In this document: in pieces, positions 51,055-60,402 of the stretch
Numbering within the stretch: position 1 is the stretch's first letter
Layout: each line of letters opens with the position of its first letter
NCBI GenBank assembly: GCA_024276655.1
Contig: JAJRWU010000107.1
Location: forward strand, 29,537 to 93,536
DNA length: 64,000 bases
From: Planctomycetota bacterium
Lineage (GTDB): Bacteria > Planctomycetota > Planctomycetia > Pirellulales > Pirellulaceae
Direction of reading: 5' to 3'
Notes under the pieces: model-generated
Seen by the model: only the letters and a program-made list of their open reading frames with translations
Databases searched by the model: none
Told to the model about the DNA's origin: nothing
Made by a program: the position numbers and the translations under genes

Positions 51055-52455
51055 GTGAGTTACGCCGCCACCGACGACACCATCGCCGCGATTGCCAGCC
51101 CGCCGGGAGGTGCCCTGCGGGGTATTTTGCGACTAAGCGGGGTGGGCGTCGAGGCTTGCCTGGCACGCTGTTTCGAGCCCGCGTCGGGCGGCGGCCTTGC
51201 CGGTTTGCAAAGGGCCGCCGTGATCGACGGCGTGCTTCAGCTCGACGCCCTCTCGCGGCAACTACCGTGTCGTCTCTATTACTGGCCGGGAAGCCGGAGC
51301 TACACGCGGCAGCCGTCGGCCGAATTGCACACGCTGGGTTCGCCGCCGCTGCTTCAAGCCGCCCTGCGTTCGCTGCTGCAAGCCGGTTCCCGATTGGCCC
51401 AGCCGGGCGAATTCACCATGCGGGCGTTTCTTTCGGGGCAACTGGGGCTGACCCAGGCCGAGGCGGTGCTGGGCGTGATCGACGCCGTCAATCAGCGCGA
51501 GTTGCAAGTCGCCCTGACACAACTCGCCGGCGGATTGGAAACACCGTTGCAGCAAACCAAAAACGACCTGCTCGATTTGCTGGCCGATCTTGAAGCCGGC
51601 CTTGATTTCGTGGAGGAAGATATTGACTTCATCGCCCCCCAGGATTTACTTCGCCGGCTGCAACGCGCCGCCGACGTGCTAAACGAACTTGCTTCGCAAA
51701 TGGCGGCGAGGTCGGTTCAAGGCGCGGCGCGGCGCGTGGCGCTGACGGGTTGGACGAACGTCGGAAAAAGTAGTCTGCTGAACGCCCTGGCTGGAGAGAA
51801 GGTCGCGTTGACGGCCGACGCGCCGGGCGTCACACGAGATTATTTGGAACATAACATTACCTGCAACGGCTTCACCGCAACCTGGACCGATACCGCCGGC
51901 GCCCTGGAACAACAACCGGAGGACTCAAACCCGCCGCAATTGCCCGCCGTTCGCCCCGCCATTGCCGAAGCCGCCGAACATCTCGCGCGGCGGCAAACGG
52001 ACGTCTCGCATTTGAAGATGCTGTGCCTCGACGCCACGCGCCCGCTCAACGCCTGGGAGAAGCGGCAAATCGAACAGCCGTCCGGCAACCGAATCTTGGT
52101 GCTGACAAAATGCGACGCCGCCCGACGAACCGATCTCACACTGCCAGCCATGGAAACCAGCGCCCGCACCGGCGCCGGGCTGGAGGAACTCCAACGACAA
52201 GTGCGAGCGGCTCTTGAAGGTTCGCCCGGCGCGGAGGGCGTCGTATCGGCCACCGCCGCCCGTTGCGAACAGAGCGTGCAACTGGCGGTTGAATCGCTGC
52301 TGCGGGCGCGCCAATTGGCGGCCGCCGCGATGGGAGAAGAGTTGGTGGCGGCGGAAGTTCGCGTGGCCCTGGAAGAACTTGGCCAGGTGTTGGGGCAGAT
52401 CGTGACCGACGACATTCTCGACCGCGTCTTCAGCCGTTTCTGCATCGGCAAGTGA
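51055..52455 (+). CDS. mnmE: tRNA modification GTPase MnmE
   Basis: The 466-residue protein starts with GTG at 51055. The N-terminal domain begins DTIAAIASPPGGALRGILRLSG; the GTPase has GWTNVGKSSLLNALAGEKVALTADAPGVTRD (G1/G2), DTAGALEQ (G3) and LVLTKCD (G4). The terminal FCIGK motif with the catalytic Cys is intact. With MnmG it forms cmnm5U34 in tRNA. The G3-G4 segment holds a Glu/Pro-rich insertion near EQQPEDSNPPQLP. Confidence 0.95.
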   Translation: MSYAATDDTIAAIASPPGGALRGILRLSGVGVEACLARCFEPASGGGLAGLQRAAVIDGVLQLDALSRQLPCRLYYWPGSRSYTRQPSAELHTLGSPPLLQAALRSLLQAGSRLAQPGEFTMRAFLSGQLGLTQAEAVLGVIDAVNQRELQVALTQLAGGLETPLQQTKNDLLDLLADLEAGLDFVEEDIDFIAPQDLLRRLQRAADVLNELASQMAARSVQGAARRVALTGWTNVGKSSLLNALAGEKVALTADAPGVTRDYLEHNITCNGFTATWTDTAGALEQQPEDSNPPQLPAVRPAIAEAAEHLARRQTDVSHLKMLCLDATRPLNAWEKRQIEQPSGNRILVLTKCDAARRTDLTLPAMETSARTGAGLEELQRQVRAALEGSPGAEGVVSATAARCEQSVQLAVESLLRARQLAAAAMGEELVAAEVRVALEELGQVLGQIVTDDILDRVFSRFCIGK

Positions 52456-52728
52456 ACAGCTTGGCCGAGCATAGGACGTACGACATGAGAATTACGCCGC
52501 TGCCGAATTTTTTCTGACCTTTTTGCCCGATTCGCGCTATAATCAAAAGATAGGCGTACACGCCTCCCTCCCAACGGCGGCTTGCCATGCCACCGGCGCA
52601 GTAGCCCGCGGTCGGCCAAGATCGCTACGGTCGGCCGCACGGCGCACCCCAGTATTTCCCGTACCGTATTACTCCACATACTAAATTATTCCACATACGT
52701 CGGCGCTCCGTTTGGCGTCCGCCCGCCC

Positions 52729-53349
52729 GTGACAACCCATTCAGAACCTACCGATGGCGAAGTTGTTTGCGCTGTATTGCAGGGCGACGCCGATCAGTTC
52801 GCGCACGTGGTTCGGCGGTATCAGTTCGCGTTGCTCCGTGTGGCGAAGAGCCGTCTGGGGCGGGCCGATTGGGCGGAAGAAGCGGTGCAGGAAACGTTTC
52901 TGTGCGCGTTGAAGTCGTTACATACGTACGATTCCCGATACAACTTTCGCACCTGGCTCTGGACCATTCTGCTGAACCAATGCCATCGGGCTTATCGGCG
53001 GCGGCAGCGGCGCGTGGGCGCGATATCGCTGAGTGAGCGAACTGCGAGAAACGATGCCTCTGAAGGTTGCGTCTTTTCCGACCGCCTGCAAGACGCCTCC
53101 GTTTCGCCGCTGGACCAAGCGGCGGAAAAAGAACGTTCGGCGCTCTTGGAGCAAACACTCCGGCAACTTCCCGTCGTGCAGGCGGACGCCTTGCGTTTGA
53201 GGTTTCATGGCGGTCTCAAATTTCGAGAAATCGCCGACGCCATGGATTGCAGCCTTTCGTCGGCCAAGAACCGCGTCAAGAGCGGACTCCTCGGCATGAG
53301 CGAATTGCTGGCGGCCTCTGATGTTGATCCGTCTGAAGTTTTTAGTTGA
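52729..53349 (+). CDS. RNA polymerase sigma factor, ECF type
   Basis: The 206-residue protein has region 2 as RADWAEEAVQETFLCALKSLHTYDSRYNFRTWLWTILLNQC and region 4 as LRQLPVVQADALRLRFHGGLKFREIADAMDCSLSSAKNRVKSGL. The GTG at 52729 is the likely start, since ~49 upstream in-frame codons look non-coding. The next gene encodes a membrane protein with a zinc-anti-sigma motif, so the two form a regulatory pair. It is distinct from the sigma factor at 2573-3217. Confidence 0.88.
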   Translation: MTTHSEPTDGEVVCAVLQGDADQFAHVVRRYQFALLRVAKSRLGRADWAEEAVQETFLCALKSLHTYDSRYNFRTWLWTILLNQCHRAYRRRQRRVGAISLSERTARNDASEGCVFSDRLQDASVSPLDQAAEKERSALLEQTLRQLPVVQADALRLRFHGGLKFREIADAMDCSLSSAKNRVKSGLLGMSELLAASDVDPSEVFS

Positions 53350-53413
53350 TTCGGCCGAACGCGGCGGTTTCGTTTTGTTCGGAACGCCTCCTTCGGCCAC
53401 ACGAGGTTAAACC

Positions 53414-54223
53414 ATGAAATACGCCTTACTGAAATGCGACGACGTGTTCGAGATTCTCACGCGGGCGCCGTTTCCCGCCGAAGAAACATCGGCCGATGTT
53501 TCTTCGGTCTTCGCCAACGCAGTATTCGATAACGCCATGAACCTTGGCGTGGAGCAACACCTTGCTGGTTGTTATACATGCCGCGCGTTGGCCGAAGCGC
53601 TGCGGCCGGCAACGGGTCTTTTTCATGAATCGATGGCTGAGGAGCAACGGTCGTCTCTGCCAAGTTATCATGGGCCAAAACACTCTCTTCCGGCTGCCGG
53701 TGTGGCGAAGTCGGTTCGCGCCGCGATGGGCGACTGCGCCCTTGCGGAGCCGTCTTGCCGCCATGGCTCGGCTAGGCAAAAACACCATGGCTCAGCCCTG
53801 CAAACACAGCGTGTTCCTGCTGACTCGCAGTGTGCGAAGGCGGCCTTCTCCTCGGGTTTGGCGTTGGCGGCATTGCTGGTTTTCGGCACGGCAATTTACA
53901 CCCACACGAACGATGGCGGGAACCCTGCGTTATTTTCTCAGACACATTCCGCACCGCCGACGCCAATATCGGCTGCCAGCGCCGTGGCGCCTACGCTCGG
54001 CGGCGCCGAGCAATATCTTGCCGCGTTGGGCTTGCCGGCGGCCTGTCGGGCGCCAAGAAACGAGTTGAAGAATGTGGTGGCGTCCGCCTCGACGTTTGCC
54101 CTCGGCGGCGGTTGGCGTTGCTGCACCGAATGCCATGCGGCGGGTAAGCAAGTTCATACCGCGCCTGTGAATGCGGTGGCGGTGGTTCGCAGCGAGAGTT
54201 GCCGCGTGTGTCATACGCCGTAA
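53414..54223 (+). CDS. Anti-sigma-like membrane protein with two CxxCH haem motifs
   Basis: The 269-residue protein lies 64 bp after an ECF sigma gene. The N-terminus has H49-x3-C53-x2-C56 (HLAGCYTC), the zinc-anti-sigma signature. A membrane helix spans about residues 144-162 (SGLALAALLVFGTAIY). The exported part ends with two CxxCH motifs, C237-TE-C240-H241 and C263-RV-C266-H267, the covalent haem c attachment signature. If both are filled, the protein could sense redox state or haem outside the membrane and release the sigma factor. This function is inference; no cytochrome family was recognised. Confidence 0.7.
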   Translation: MKYALLKCDDVFEILTRAPFPAEETSADVSSVFANAVFDNAMNLGVEQHLAGCYTCRALAEALRPATGLFHESMAEEQRSSLPSYHGPKHSLPAAGVAKSVRAAMGDCALAEPSCRHGSARQKHHGSALQTQRVPADSQCAKAAFSSGLALAALLVFGTAIYTHTNDGGNPALFSQTHSAPPTPISAASAVAPTLGGAEQYLAALGLPAACRAPRNELKNVVASASTFALGGGWRCCTECHAAGKQVHTAPVNAVAVVRSESCRVCHTP

Positions 54224-54529
54224 GGAACTGTCCCGAATTTACGTTACCGTTCGCGGCGCTGCGGGAATTTGCGATAACAATCTATCCCACGGCGAATAAC
54301 CGAAATACGATTACGAAGACGGGAAACGGTCGAGTAATGTCTGAACTTCCGCCGGCGCTGCGGGAATTTGCGATAACATCTATCCGATAGTTCAAAACCC
54401 GTGAACAGTCCCGAATTTACATGCCGGGCTTTTTGGCGGCCGAGAAAAATGCGGTTGGTAAATCCTGATCTGTCGCAAGCCTAAAGCACGCTGAAGCGTA
54501 CACTCCAACGATTCGGACGACGCGGCAAT
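54224..54529. other. Intergenic region with a 98-99 bp-spaced direct repeat
   Basis: GGCGCTGCGGGAATTTGCGA occurs at 54255-54274 and again at 54354-54373; both copies continue as TAACA(A)TCTATCC. CCCGAATTTAC also occurs twice (54232 and 54411 regions), so an older ~180-bp unit may be partly duplicated. A half copy of the terminator hairpin, ATGCCGGGCTTTTT, lies at 54421-54434. No gene. Confidence 0.6.
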
Positions 54530-55396
54530 TCATTCCGGAAGTTCGACGTTGCCCAAAACGGCCGACGTCGCCGAAGATTTATTGAGCACATAAAAGTGCA
54601 GGCCGGCCACGCCGGCGGCCAACAGTTCCGCCACTTGGCGCGTGGCGAATTCCATGCCGGTTTTCAACTGCCAATCTTCGTCGTCGCGTTCTGAAAGTTG
54701 GGCCACGAAGTCTGGCGGTAGCTGGGCCCCGCAAAGCGCGGTGATTCTCTGTATTTGCGCGAGTTTCGTCACCGGCAAAATGCCGGGAACGATGGGCGCT
54801 TCGATGCCGAGGTCTTCGCACCGCTGACGAAAGCGAAAAAAATCTTCGTTATGATAGAACAGTTGCGTGAGAACCACCTGCCCGCCCGCGGCAACCTTCT
54901 GCTTCAGATGTAGAAGATCGGCCTCCGGGCTTTCCGCCTCTTGGTGCGTTTCGGGATAGCCCGCCACCGCGACGCCCATCTGGGGAAACTCGGCGTGAAT
55001 CAAGGCCGCCAATTCGCTGGCGTAATGAAGTCCGCCCGGCGTGGGACGAAAAGTATCGTCGCCTTGGGGAGGATCGCCCCGCAACGCCACGATGCCCTCT
55101 ATGCCGCGCCGTTCGGCTTCCGCCACAAAGCCGCGAAGTTGCTCCCGCGTAGCGCCGACGCATGTCAGGTGCGCCGCCACCTGCACGCCGAACCGCTGCT
55201 TCACCTCTTCCACAATTCCCAGCGTCTTCTCTCGGGTGGATCCGCCGGCGCCGTAGGTGCAGGTTATATAGCTCGGCGCATGCGTCATCAGATGCTCGAC
55301 GTGCCCGAACATCGCTCGTTCGCCCGCGGGCGTTTTCGGAGGGAATAACTCGAAGGAAAGCCCGAATTTTCCAGGGCCGTAGATTTCAGAGAACAT
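54530..55396 (-). CDS. metF: Methylenetetrahydrofolate reductase
   Basis: The 288-residue TIM-barrel flavoprotein has LSFELFPPKTPAGE, ITCTYGAGGST, VAAHLTCVGATREQL, GIEGIVALRGDPP and VAGYPETHQEAESPEADLLHLKQKVAAGG, which are all family signatures, with the expected Glu in FELFPPKT. It reduces 5,10-methylene-THF to 5-methyl-THF for methionine synthesis. It appears monocistronic. Confidence 0.95.
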   Translation of the reverse strand: MFSEIYGPGKFGLSFELFPPKTPAGERAMFGHVEHLMTHAPSYITCTYGAGGSTREKTLGIVEEVKQRFGVQVAAHLTCVGATREQLRGFVAEAERRGIEGIVALRGDPPQGDDTFRPTPGGLHYASELAALIHAEFPQMGVAVAGYPETHQEAESPEADLLHLKQKVAAGGQVVLTQLFYHNEDFFRFRQRCEDLGIEAPIVPGILPVTKLAQIQRITALCGAQLPPDFVAQLSERDDEDWQLKTGMEFATRQVAELLAAGVAGLHFYVLNKSSATSAVLGNVELPE

Positions 55397-55539
55397 GAGC
55401 CGAAGGGATTAAAGTGAGTGGACGAAAAAAACCGTAGCTGGCCGCTCGCGGCCCAAACCATCATAGCCGCCCGTTTTTCCACGCCCAAGGGGAGAGCCGA
55501 CGAAATAACAATGGCACGCCGAAACGAATATTTTGCTCT

Positions 55540-56199
55540 CTACAGCACGCCGTAGGCGCGGTAGGCTTCGGCGGCCTTCATGCCGTTGCGAATTGCGTCG
55601 CGGGTGATGTTTTCGTCGGTCACTTTTTTCCAAGCTCGTTGCAAGGCTTCTGTTTCCACTTCTTGCGGCACGACCACCACGCCGTCGGCGTCGGCGATCA
55701 CCAAATCGCCGGGGCAAAACCTCACGCCGTCAATCTCGACAGGCACATCGACGTCGACCACGCGCTGCCGGTTTTGGCTATCGTATAGACACGTCCCCCG
55801 CGCCAGCACCGGAAATTGCATCCGCCGCATGGCCGCCACGTCGCGAACGGCGCCGTCCACGATCGCGCCGACACAACCCTGGTTGCGAGCGGCGGTGGTC
55901 AGCAGTTCGCCCCATATGCCCGACCGCATCGACCCGCCCGCCGCCGCGATCAAAACATCGTCGGCGACGCAAGAGTCAACCGCTTGCAACTCCAGTTCGT
56001 AGGGGCTGGCGTCGTCGTGGAACATATCGACCCAGAGCGTCGTTTTGCAACGGCCCACCAGTTTGTCGTCGGAGGTTAAGGGCAACAGCGGCGTTCGCGG
56101 AGATTGATTGCGATAGCCGAGCGAATCCAGTGCATCGCAAACCACCGCCGCGTAAAGCCGCTGGCGAATATCCGAGAGAGTAATTTCTGAATCGTTCAC
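55540..56199 (-). CDS. RraA-like / HMG aldolase family protein
   Basis: The 219-residue protein has AAVVCDALDSLGYRNQ, VADDVLIAAAGGSMRSGIWGELLTTAARNQGCVGAIVDGAVRDVAAMRRMQFPVLARG and DLVIADADGVVVVPQE. GAIVDGAVRD with the Gly-rich GxxxGE(L)L pattern (metal Asp and Arg) marks the RraA/4-hydroxy-4-methyl-2-oxoglutarate aldolase family. Whether it regulates RNase E or cleaves oxo-acids cannot be told. The GTG at 56199 is preferred; a TTG at 56238 would add 13 residues. Confidence 0.83.
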   Translation of the reverse strand: MNDSEITLSDIRQRLYAAVVCDALDSLGYRNQSPRTPLLPLTSDDKLVGRCKTTLWVDMFHDDASPYELELQAVDSCVADDVLIAAAGGSMRSGIWGELLTTAARNQGCVGAIVDGAVRDVAAMRRMQFPVLARGTCLYDSQNRQRVVDVDVPVEIDGVRFCPGDLVIADADGVVVVPQEVETEALQRAWKKVTDENITRDAIRNGMKAAEAYRAYGVL

Positions 56200-56251
56200 G
56201 CGTGTGTTCTTATCCTTTTTCGGTTGGCTTTGTCGCAAATTCCGTTTCGGT

Positions 56252-56284
56252 AAAAGCCCGGCATTTTGAAAATGCCGGGCTTTT
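56252..56284. terminator. Bidirectional terminator-like hairpin, family copy 10
   Basis: Perfect stem identical to copy 1, between the Gfo/Idh/MocA gene stop and the RraA-like gene start. Confidence 0.7.
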
Positions 56285-56319
56285 TGATCCAGCGAATTTT
56301 CCGCTGCGGCGGCTGGGCG

Positions 56320-57702
56320 TTATGATAGCCGCCACGGTTCGCGATAGGAAACCGCGTGCAAGAGCGTGTTTGCTTCCTCGTCGCCGATGATTTGCTCCTG
56401 CGCCGCATCCCATTGCAACGCACGGCCCACCGCTTGCGAAACATAGCCCAAGTGGCCGGGCGTGATCGAACGATGCGCTGTTTCGGCGGGAGCGACGCAG
56501 CTTTTTCGCGAACGCACGCCGTCCAGGAAATTCCGCATGTGTCCGGGAGAGACGTACACCTTGATATCGCCGGGATCAAAATCGGGTTGCGTCCACCGCG
56601 CGTCGGAAGCCTGCAAGCGACCTCGGCGGACATGGATCCAGCGCCCGTTTTCGCCGATGAATTTGGAGCCGATGGGGTGCTTGTCGGAAATGGAGGTCGT
56701 GACACCGCCTTTGAACGTGCAACGCATTTCGTAATGATGCGGCGTGTTGTAAACATTGCTTTCGGGGAAGGTCCAGCCGATGGCTTTGACTTGCGTGGGG
56801 CCGCTTTGGTCGACATCCAACGCCCAATGTGCGATGTCGTTATGATGGCCGATCCAATCCATCAGCACGCCGCCGCCAAAAGCCCGATGGCCGCGCCACC
56901 AGCGATGATGCCGGGCCCGCATGTAGGGCAGTTTTTCCGAAGGTCCGCACCAAAAGTCGTAATCGAGCGTGGGCGGAATTTTCAAATGGGTGGTGTCGCC
57001 TTGTGGTTTTTCATAGCCGGGCGGCAAACCGACTTCAACCCGTTGCACTTGGCCAATGTGGCCATTGCGCACCAGTTCCACGGCCCGCCGAAACAGCGGA
57101 TTGGAGCGTTGTTGGGAGCCGGTTTGAAACACCGCCTTCCGGTTGGCGACTTCTCGATAAACCGCTTGTCCCTCGCTGAAAAGATGCGTCACCGGCTTCT
57201 CGCAGTACACATCTTTACCGCTGCGCAAGGCCTCCAGCGTACACAGGGCGTGCCAGTGGTCGGGCGTCGCGACCACGACGGCGTCGATATCGTCGCGGCG
57301 GCAAATCCGGCGGTAGTCGGAATATTCTTGCAAGCCGCGAAAGGCGCCGCTCTTGGTTTTCCTGGCGTACTGTTTTTCGATATGCGTTTTGGCGGCTTGG
57401 CGCCCAAAGGCCTTTCCCTTGCCCCAGGGTTGGTCGCGGTAATGCAAGGCGTCGACATCGCACACGGCCACGATTTGAGCGTCGGCCTGACCGAGTAAAT
57501 CGTCGATCAAATTGAAACCTCGTGAGCCCAAGCCGACCACGCCCACCGTGATTCGCTCATTCGGCTGCGAACCTTTTTTGCCGAACGCCCGCCGTCCGCC
57601 GGCAAATGCTCCAGCCGCCAGGGCCGACATCGCCTGCAAAAAATCACGTCGCGCGACGGTGCTGTTGACCGTGGTTTTAACTGTGGAATGTATTGCGGAC
57701 AT
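56320..57702 (-). CDS. Gfo/Idh/MocA family oxidoreductase, Tat-exported
   Basis: The 460-residue protein has a twin-arginine region, VARRDFLQAMSALAAGAFAGG. The Rossmann NAD(P) motif is VGVVGLGSRGFNL, followed by VVVATPDHWHAL, DVYCEKPVTHLFSEGQ and GSQQRSNPLFRRAVELV, all typical of planctomycete Gfo/Idh/MocA proteins. The EKP lysine is catalytic in the family. GGGVLMDWIGHHNDIAHWAL carries the expected His/Asp. The ATG at 57702 has GGGAG upstream. Confidence 0.9.
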   Translation of the reverse strand: MSAIHSTVKTTVNSTVARRDFLQAMSALAAGAFAGGRRAFGKKGSQPNERITVGVVGLGSRGFNLIDDLLGQADAQIVAVCDVDALHYRDQPWGKGKAFGRQAAKTHIEKQYARKTKSGAFRGLQEYSDYRRICRRDDIDAVVVATPDHWHALCTLEALRSGKDVYCEKPVTHLFSEGQAVYREVANRKAVFQTGSQQRSNPLFRRAVELVRNGHIGQVQRVEVGLPPGYEKPQGDTTHLKIPPTLDYDFWCGPSEKLPYMRARHHRWWRGHRAFGGGVLMDWIGHHNDIAHWALDVDQSGPTQVKAIGWTFPESNVYNTPHHYEMRCTFKGGVTTSISDKHPIGSKFIGENGRWIHVRRGRLQASDARWTQPDFDPGDIKVYVSPGHMRNFLDGVRSRKSCVAPAETAHRSITPGHLGYVSQAVGRALQWDAAQEQIIGDEEANTLLHAVSYREPWRLS

Positions 57703-58325
57703 AAAAAAACTCCCTGCATCATCGTAGTTGTATAAGGCGAGCGGCGGAAAATAATTTACCAAACGTGTTCGCCCCTTTTTTAAGGGGAAGCTAGAGGGGG
57801 CGCCTGAACCAAGCAAAACCCTCTTAATCCCCTTTGGTAAGAGAGGAGATTTGTTGTCCTTGCGATGGGCCTAAAACCCTCGCCTTCAAGTGAATCCTTT
57901 AGGTTCTTCTTGAGGGGGCGCCACGAAGAAATCCAAGTGAAAGGAAATGTTACCACAGAGGACGCGGAGGGCACAGAGAATTTTGGCTCTTCGCCAGAAT
58001 CTGTGGGTAATTTGAAGAGGGGTTAGGAAGTTGCGCGTTGGATTTTCCGAGGCATGACTCGGGCGTTCAATGGTTTTTGGAAAGGCTGCCCTGGCGGTGG
58101 ATTCCGTCAGGGCGGCGTTGCGTCATTGACGCGTCCTCGACTTGGCTGTCCCACGTCGAGTTGCTTCCCAGCAGAGCTCGACTCCGTTTCACCAAGAAAT
58201 CGGAAGTATACCAAGGCGGAATGAAAAGTTAAGAAGTAGAAGAAATAGAAGTACACGGCTGCGAGATTTTCGGTTATCGATAGTGTTGCGAAACATCGTC
58301 CAGCCGGAGTCCCACAGCCGCGCAA
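57703..58325. other. Intergenic region before the ISL3 remnant
   Basis: A 623-bp stretch with no supported gene. CACAGAGGACGCGGAGGGCACAGAGAA-type text around 57955-57980 is similar to text at 18300-18320 (CACCGAGAACACAGAGCACTCAGAG), so a weak dispersed repeat is possible. The left end of the adjacent insertion sequence should lie here, but I could not find its terminal inverted repeats by eye. Confidence 0.4.
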
Positions 58326-59580
58326 CTGAAAACTATCCTCAATTTCCTAAAGCCGCACAAGTCGTTCGTTTACAAAAATATTCGCTGGGCTGACCCCCAA
58401 ACCAAGACCGCGATCGAGGTGCGAATCGAGCCGCGGGCCAACGGCCATGCGATTTGCTCGGGCTGCGGCCAGCGGGCGCCGGGTTATGATCGTCTGGCCG
58501 AGCGTCGATTCGAGTTCGGGCCGCTGTGGCAAATTGCTGTGTACTTCGGTGCGCGATGCGTCGTGTGGACTGTCCGACGTGCGACGTCCGACGTGAAAGT
58601 GGAGCGCGTTCCTTGGTGCGACGGCAAGCACCAATTGACAACAACCTACCGCTGGTTCTTGGCGGGCTGGGCCAAGCAGCTTTCCTGGAAAGGCGTGGCG
58701 GACACATTTGGCACGACGTGGCAGAATGTGTTTCGCTCGGTAAAACATGCAGTATCGTGGGGGTTAAGCCATCGCAACCTGGATGGCGTCGAGTCGATCG
58801 GGGTGGACGAAGTACAATGGCAAAAGGGCCACAAGTATTTGACGTTGATTTATCAGATCGACGCCGGCTCGAAGCGACTCTTATGGATCGGCCAGAATCG
58901 CACGACCAAAACATTCCTGCGATTCTTCCGCATGTTGGGCAAGGAACGTTCCGGAAAACTCAAGTTCGTTTGCAGCGACATGTGGAAGCCGTACTTGAAA
59001 GTGATCGCCAAGAAGGCCGGCGATGCGATCCATGTGCTCGACCGATTCCACATCATGCAGAAGATGAACAAGGCGATCGACGAAGTGCGAGCGGGCGAAA
59101 CGCGGCAAATGAAAGCCGATGGCTACGAGGAGGTTCTCAAGCATTCGCGTTGGTGTCTGTTGAAGCGGCCAGAGAATCGAACCGAGAAGCAGACGGTGAA
59201 GGTGTCGGAACTTTTGCAGTACAACCTGCGAAGTGTGCGGGCTCACTTGCAGCGAGAAGATTTCCAACGGTTCTGGGAGTACAAGAGTCCCGCTTGGGGC
59301 CGGCAAGTTCCTCGACCAGTGGTGTACGCGAACGATGCGAAGCCAACTCGAACCGATGAAAAAGGTCGCCCGCACGTTACGCAACCATCGATCGGTGCTT
59401 CTCAACTGGTTCCTGGCCAAAGGGTCGCTTTCCTCGGGCGTTATCGAGGGCTTCAACAACAAAGTAAAACTGACCACCAGAAAATCGTACGGCTTTCGCA
59501 CCTACGAAGCCATTGAAATCAGCCTCTATCACAACCTCGGAGCCCTCCCCGAACCAGAATTCACCCACAAATTCTGGTGA
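58326..59580 (+). mobile_element. ISL3-family transposase, decayed
   Basis: The frame from 58329 reads KTILNFLKPHKSFVYKNIRW, then CSGCGQRAPGYDRLAERRFEFGPLW, GVDEVQWQKGHKYLTLIYQID and HVLDRFHIMQKMNKAID, matching ISL3 DDE transposases. The start is a CTG where ATG is expected. Near 58551 the frame must shift to read CAMRRVDCPTCDV and shift back near 58588 (a duplicated CCGACGT). At 59296-59299 a GGGG run where GGG is expected shifts the end, which then reads SGVIEGFNNKVKLTTRKSYGFRTY to the stop at 59580. So three indel sites; likely inactive. The element ends 12 bp before the cytochrome gene's stop. Confidence 0.85.
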
Positions 59581-59592
59581 GGAGGCGTTTTG

Positions 59593-60402
59593 TTAATGGT
59601 GCTTGTACCAGCCGGCGCCCCGAATGTCGGGCCAAGAAGTTGTTTGGTGGCATTGAAAACATTGGTCGACGCGTGCGTGCGGCTTCCCGGCAACGCGGGC
59701 GGATATCATTTTGAAGTGCCCCATGTAATGACTGGGCGGCGCCTGATGGCATTGAGCGCAGTCCAGCGAAGTGGCGGAGGGGTGGCGAAATTCCGGGATC
59801 GTCCAGCGGTCGGCGGCGTGGCACTGCGCGCAATCTTGGCCGAACAGTTTGAAATGGCGGTCGTCGTTGGAATGGCAGGTGGCGCAGTTGAGCACCGATT
59901 CCGCTGGCGTGATGTGCGCATGCGGCGGCGAACCGTCGGATTTCGCTCGGCTCGTTTCAATCCAGCTCGCCAACTGTAACGCCAGCAGGCGGTTTTCGTT
60001 GTCTGGGGAGTCGTCGCTTTGCAACTGCCGAAGCCCAATCTTGGCTAGCGCCGAGTGATCCATATTGGTGGGCCGCTTTCCGCGCCCCCGGTGTTCCAGA
60101 TGACATTCCTGGCAACTGCTGATGCTGGAGTGGAACGCCGTGGGCTGACGCTGCAAGAGCGATTCATTGTTGGCATGGCAGACAATGCAGTTCAACGGCT
60201 CCACGCCCTCGACCGACGTATGGCACGCGGCACAATTGTTTTCCAAGTTTGCATGCGCGGCCGAGAGAGCGCCCGGCGACGCCATCTGTTGCCAAGTGGC
60301 TACCCGCTTGAACGCTGATTCACTCGGCGTCAGCCACCAAACGGCAATCATGCCCAATGCGATGCCTCCCGCCCAGAGATACGTCTGCTTTCCTTTCTTC
60401 AT
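59593..60402 (-). CDS. Heptahaem cytochrome c
   Basis: The 269-residue protein has an N-terminal membrane segment (WAGGIALGMIAVWWL), then seven CxxCH motifs: CAACH, CIVCH, CQECH, CATCH, CAQCH, CAQCH and CFQCH. Several extra His residues could be distal ligands. It should be anchored on the outer side of the cytoplasmic membrane and pass electrons. Its start overlaps the stop of the cytochrome b-DUF547 gene (ATGA), so the two are co-translated. No c3 or NrfH family was firmly recognised. Confidence 0.88.
   Translation of the reverse strand: MKKGKQTYLWAGGIALGMIAVWWLTPSESAFKRVATWQQMASPGALSAAHANLENNCAACHTSVEGVEPLNCIVCHANNESLLQRQPTAFHSSISSCQECHLEHRGRGKRPTNMDHSALAKIGLRQLQSDDSPDNENRLLALQLASWIETSRAKSDGSPPHAHITPAESVLNCATCHSNDDRHFKLFGQDCAQCHAADRWTIPEFRHPSATSLDCAQCHQAPPSHYMGHFKMISARVAGKPHARVDQCFQCHQTTSWPDIRGAGWYKHH

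Noticed and set aside
56356..57498. Plus-strand 380-codon frame
   Set aside because: Antisense to the Gfo/Idh/MocA gene, which has a signal peptide, Rossmann motif and ribosome site.
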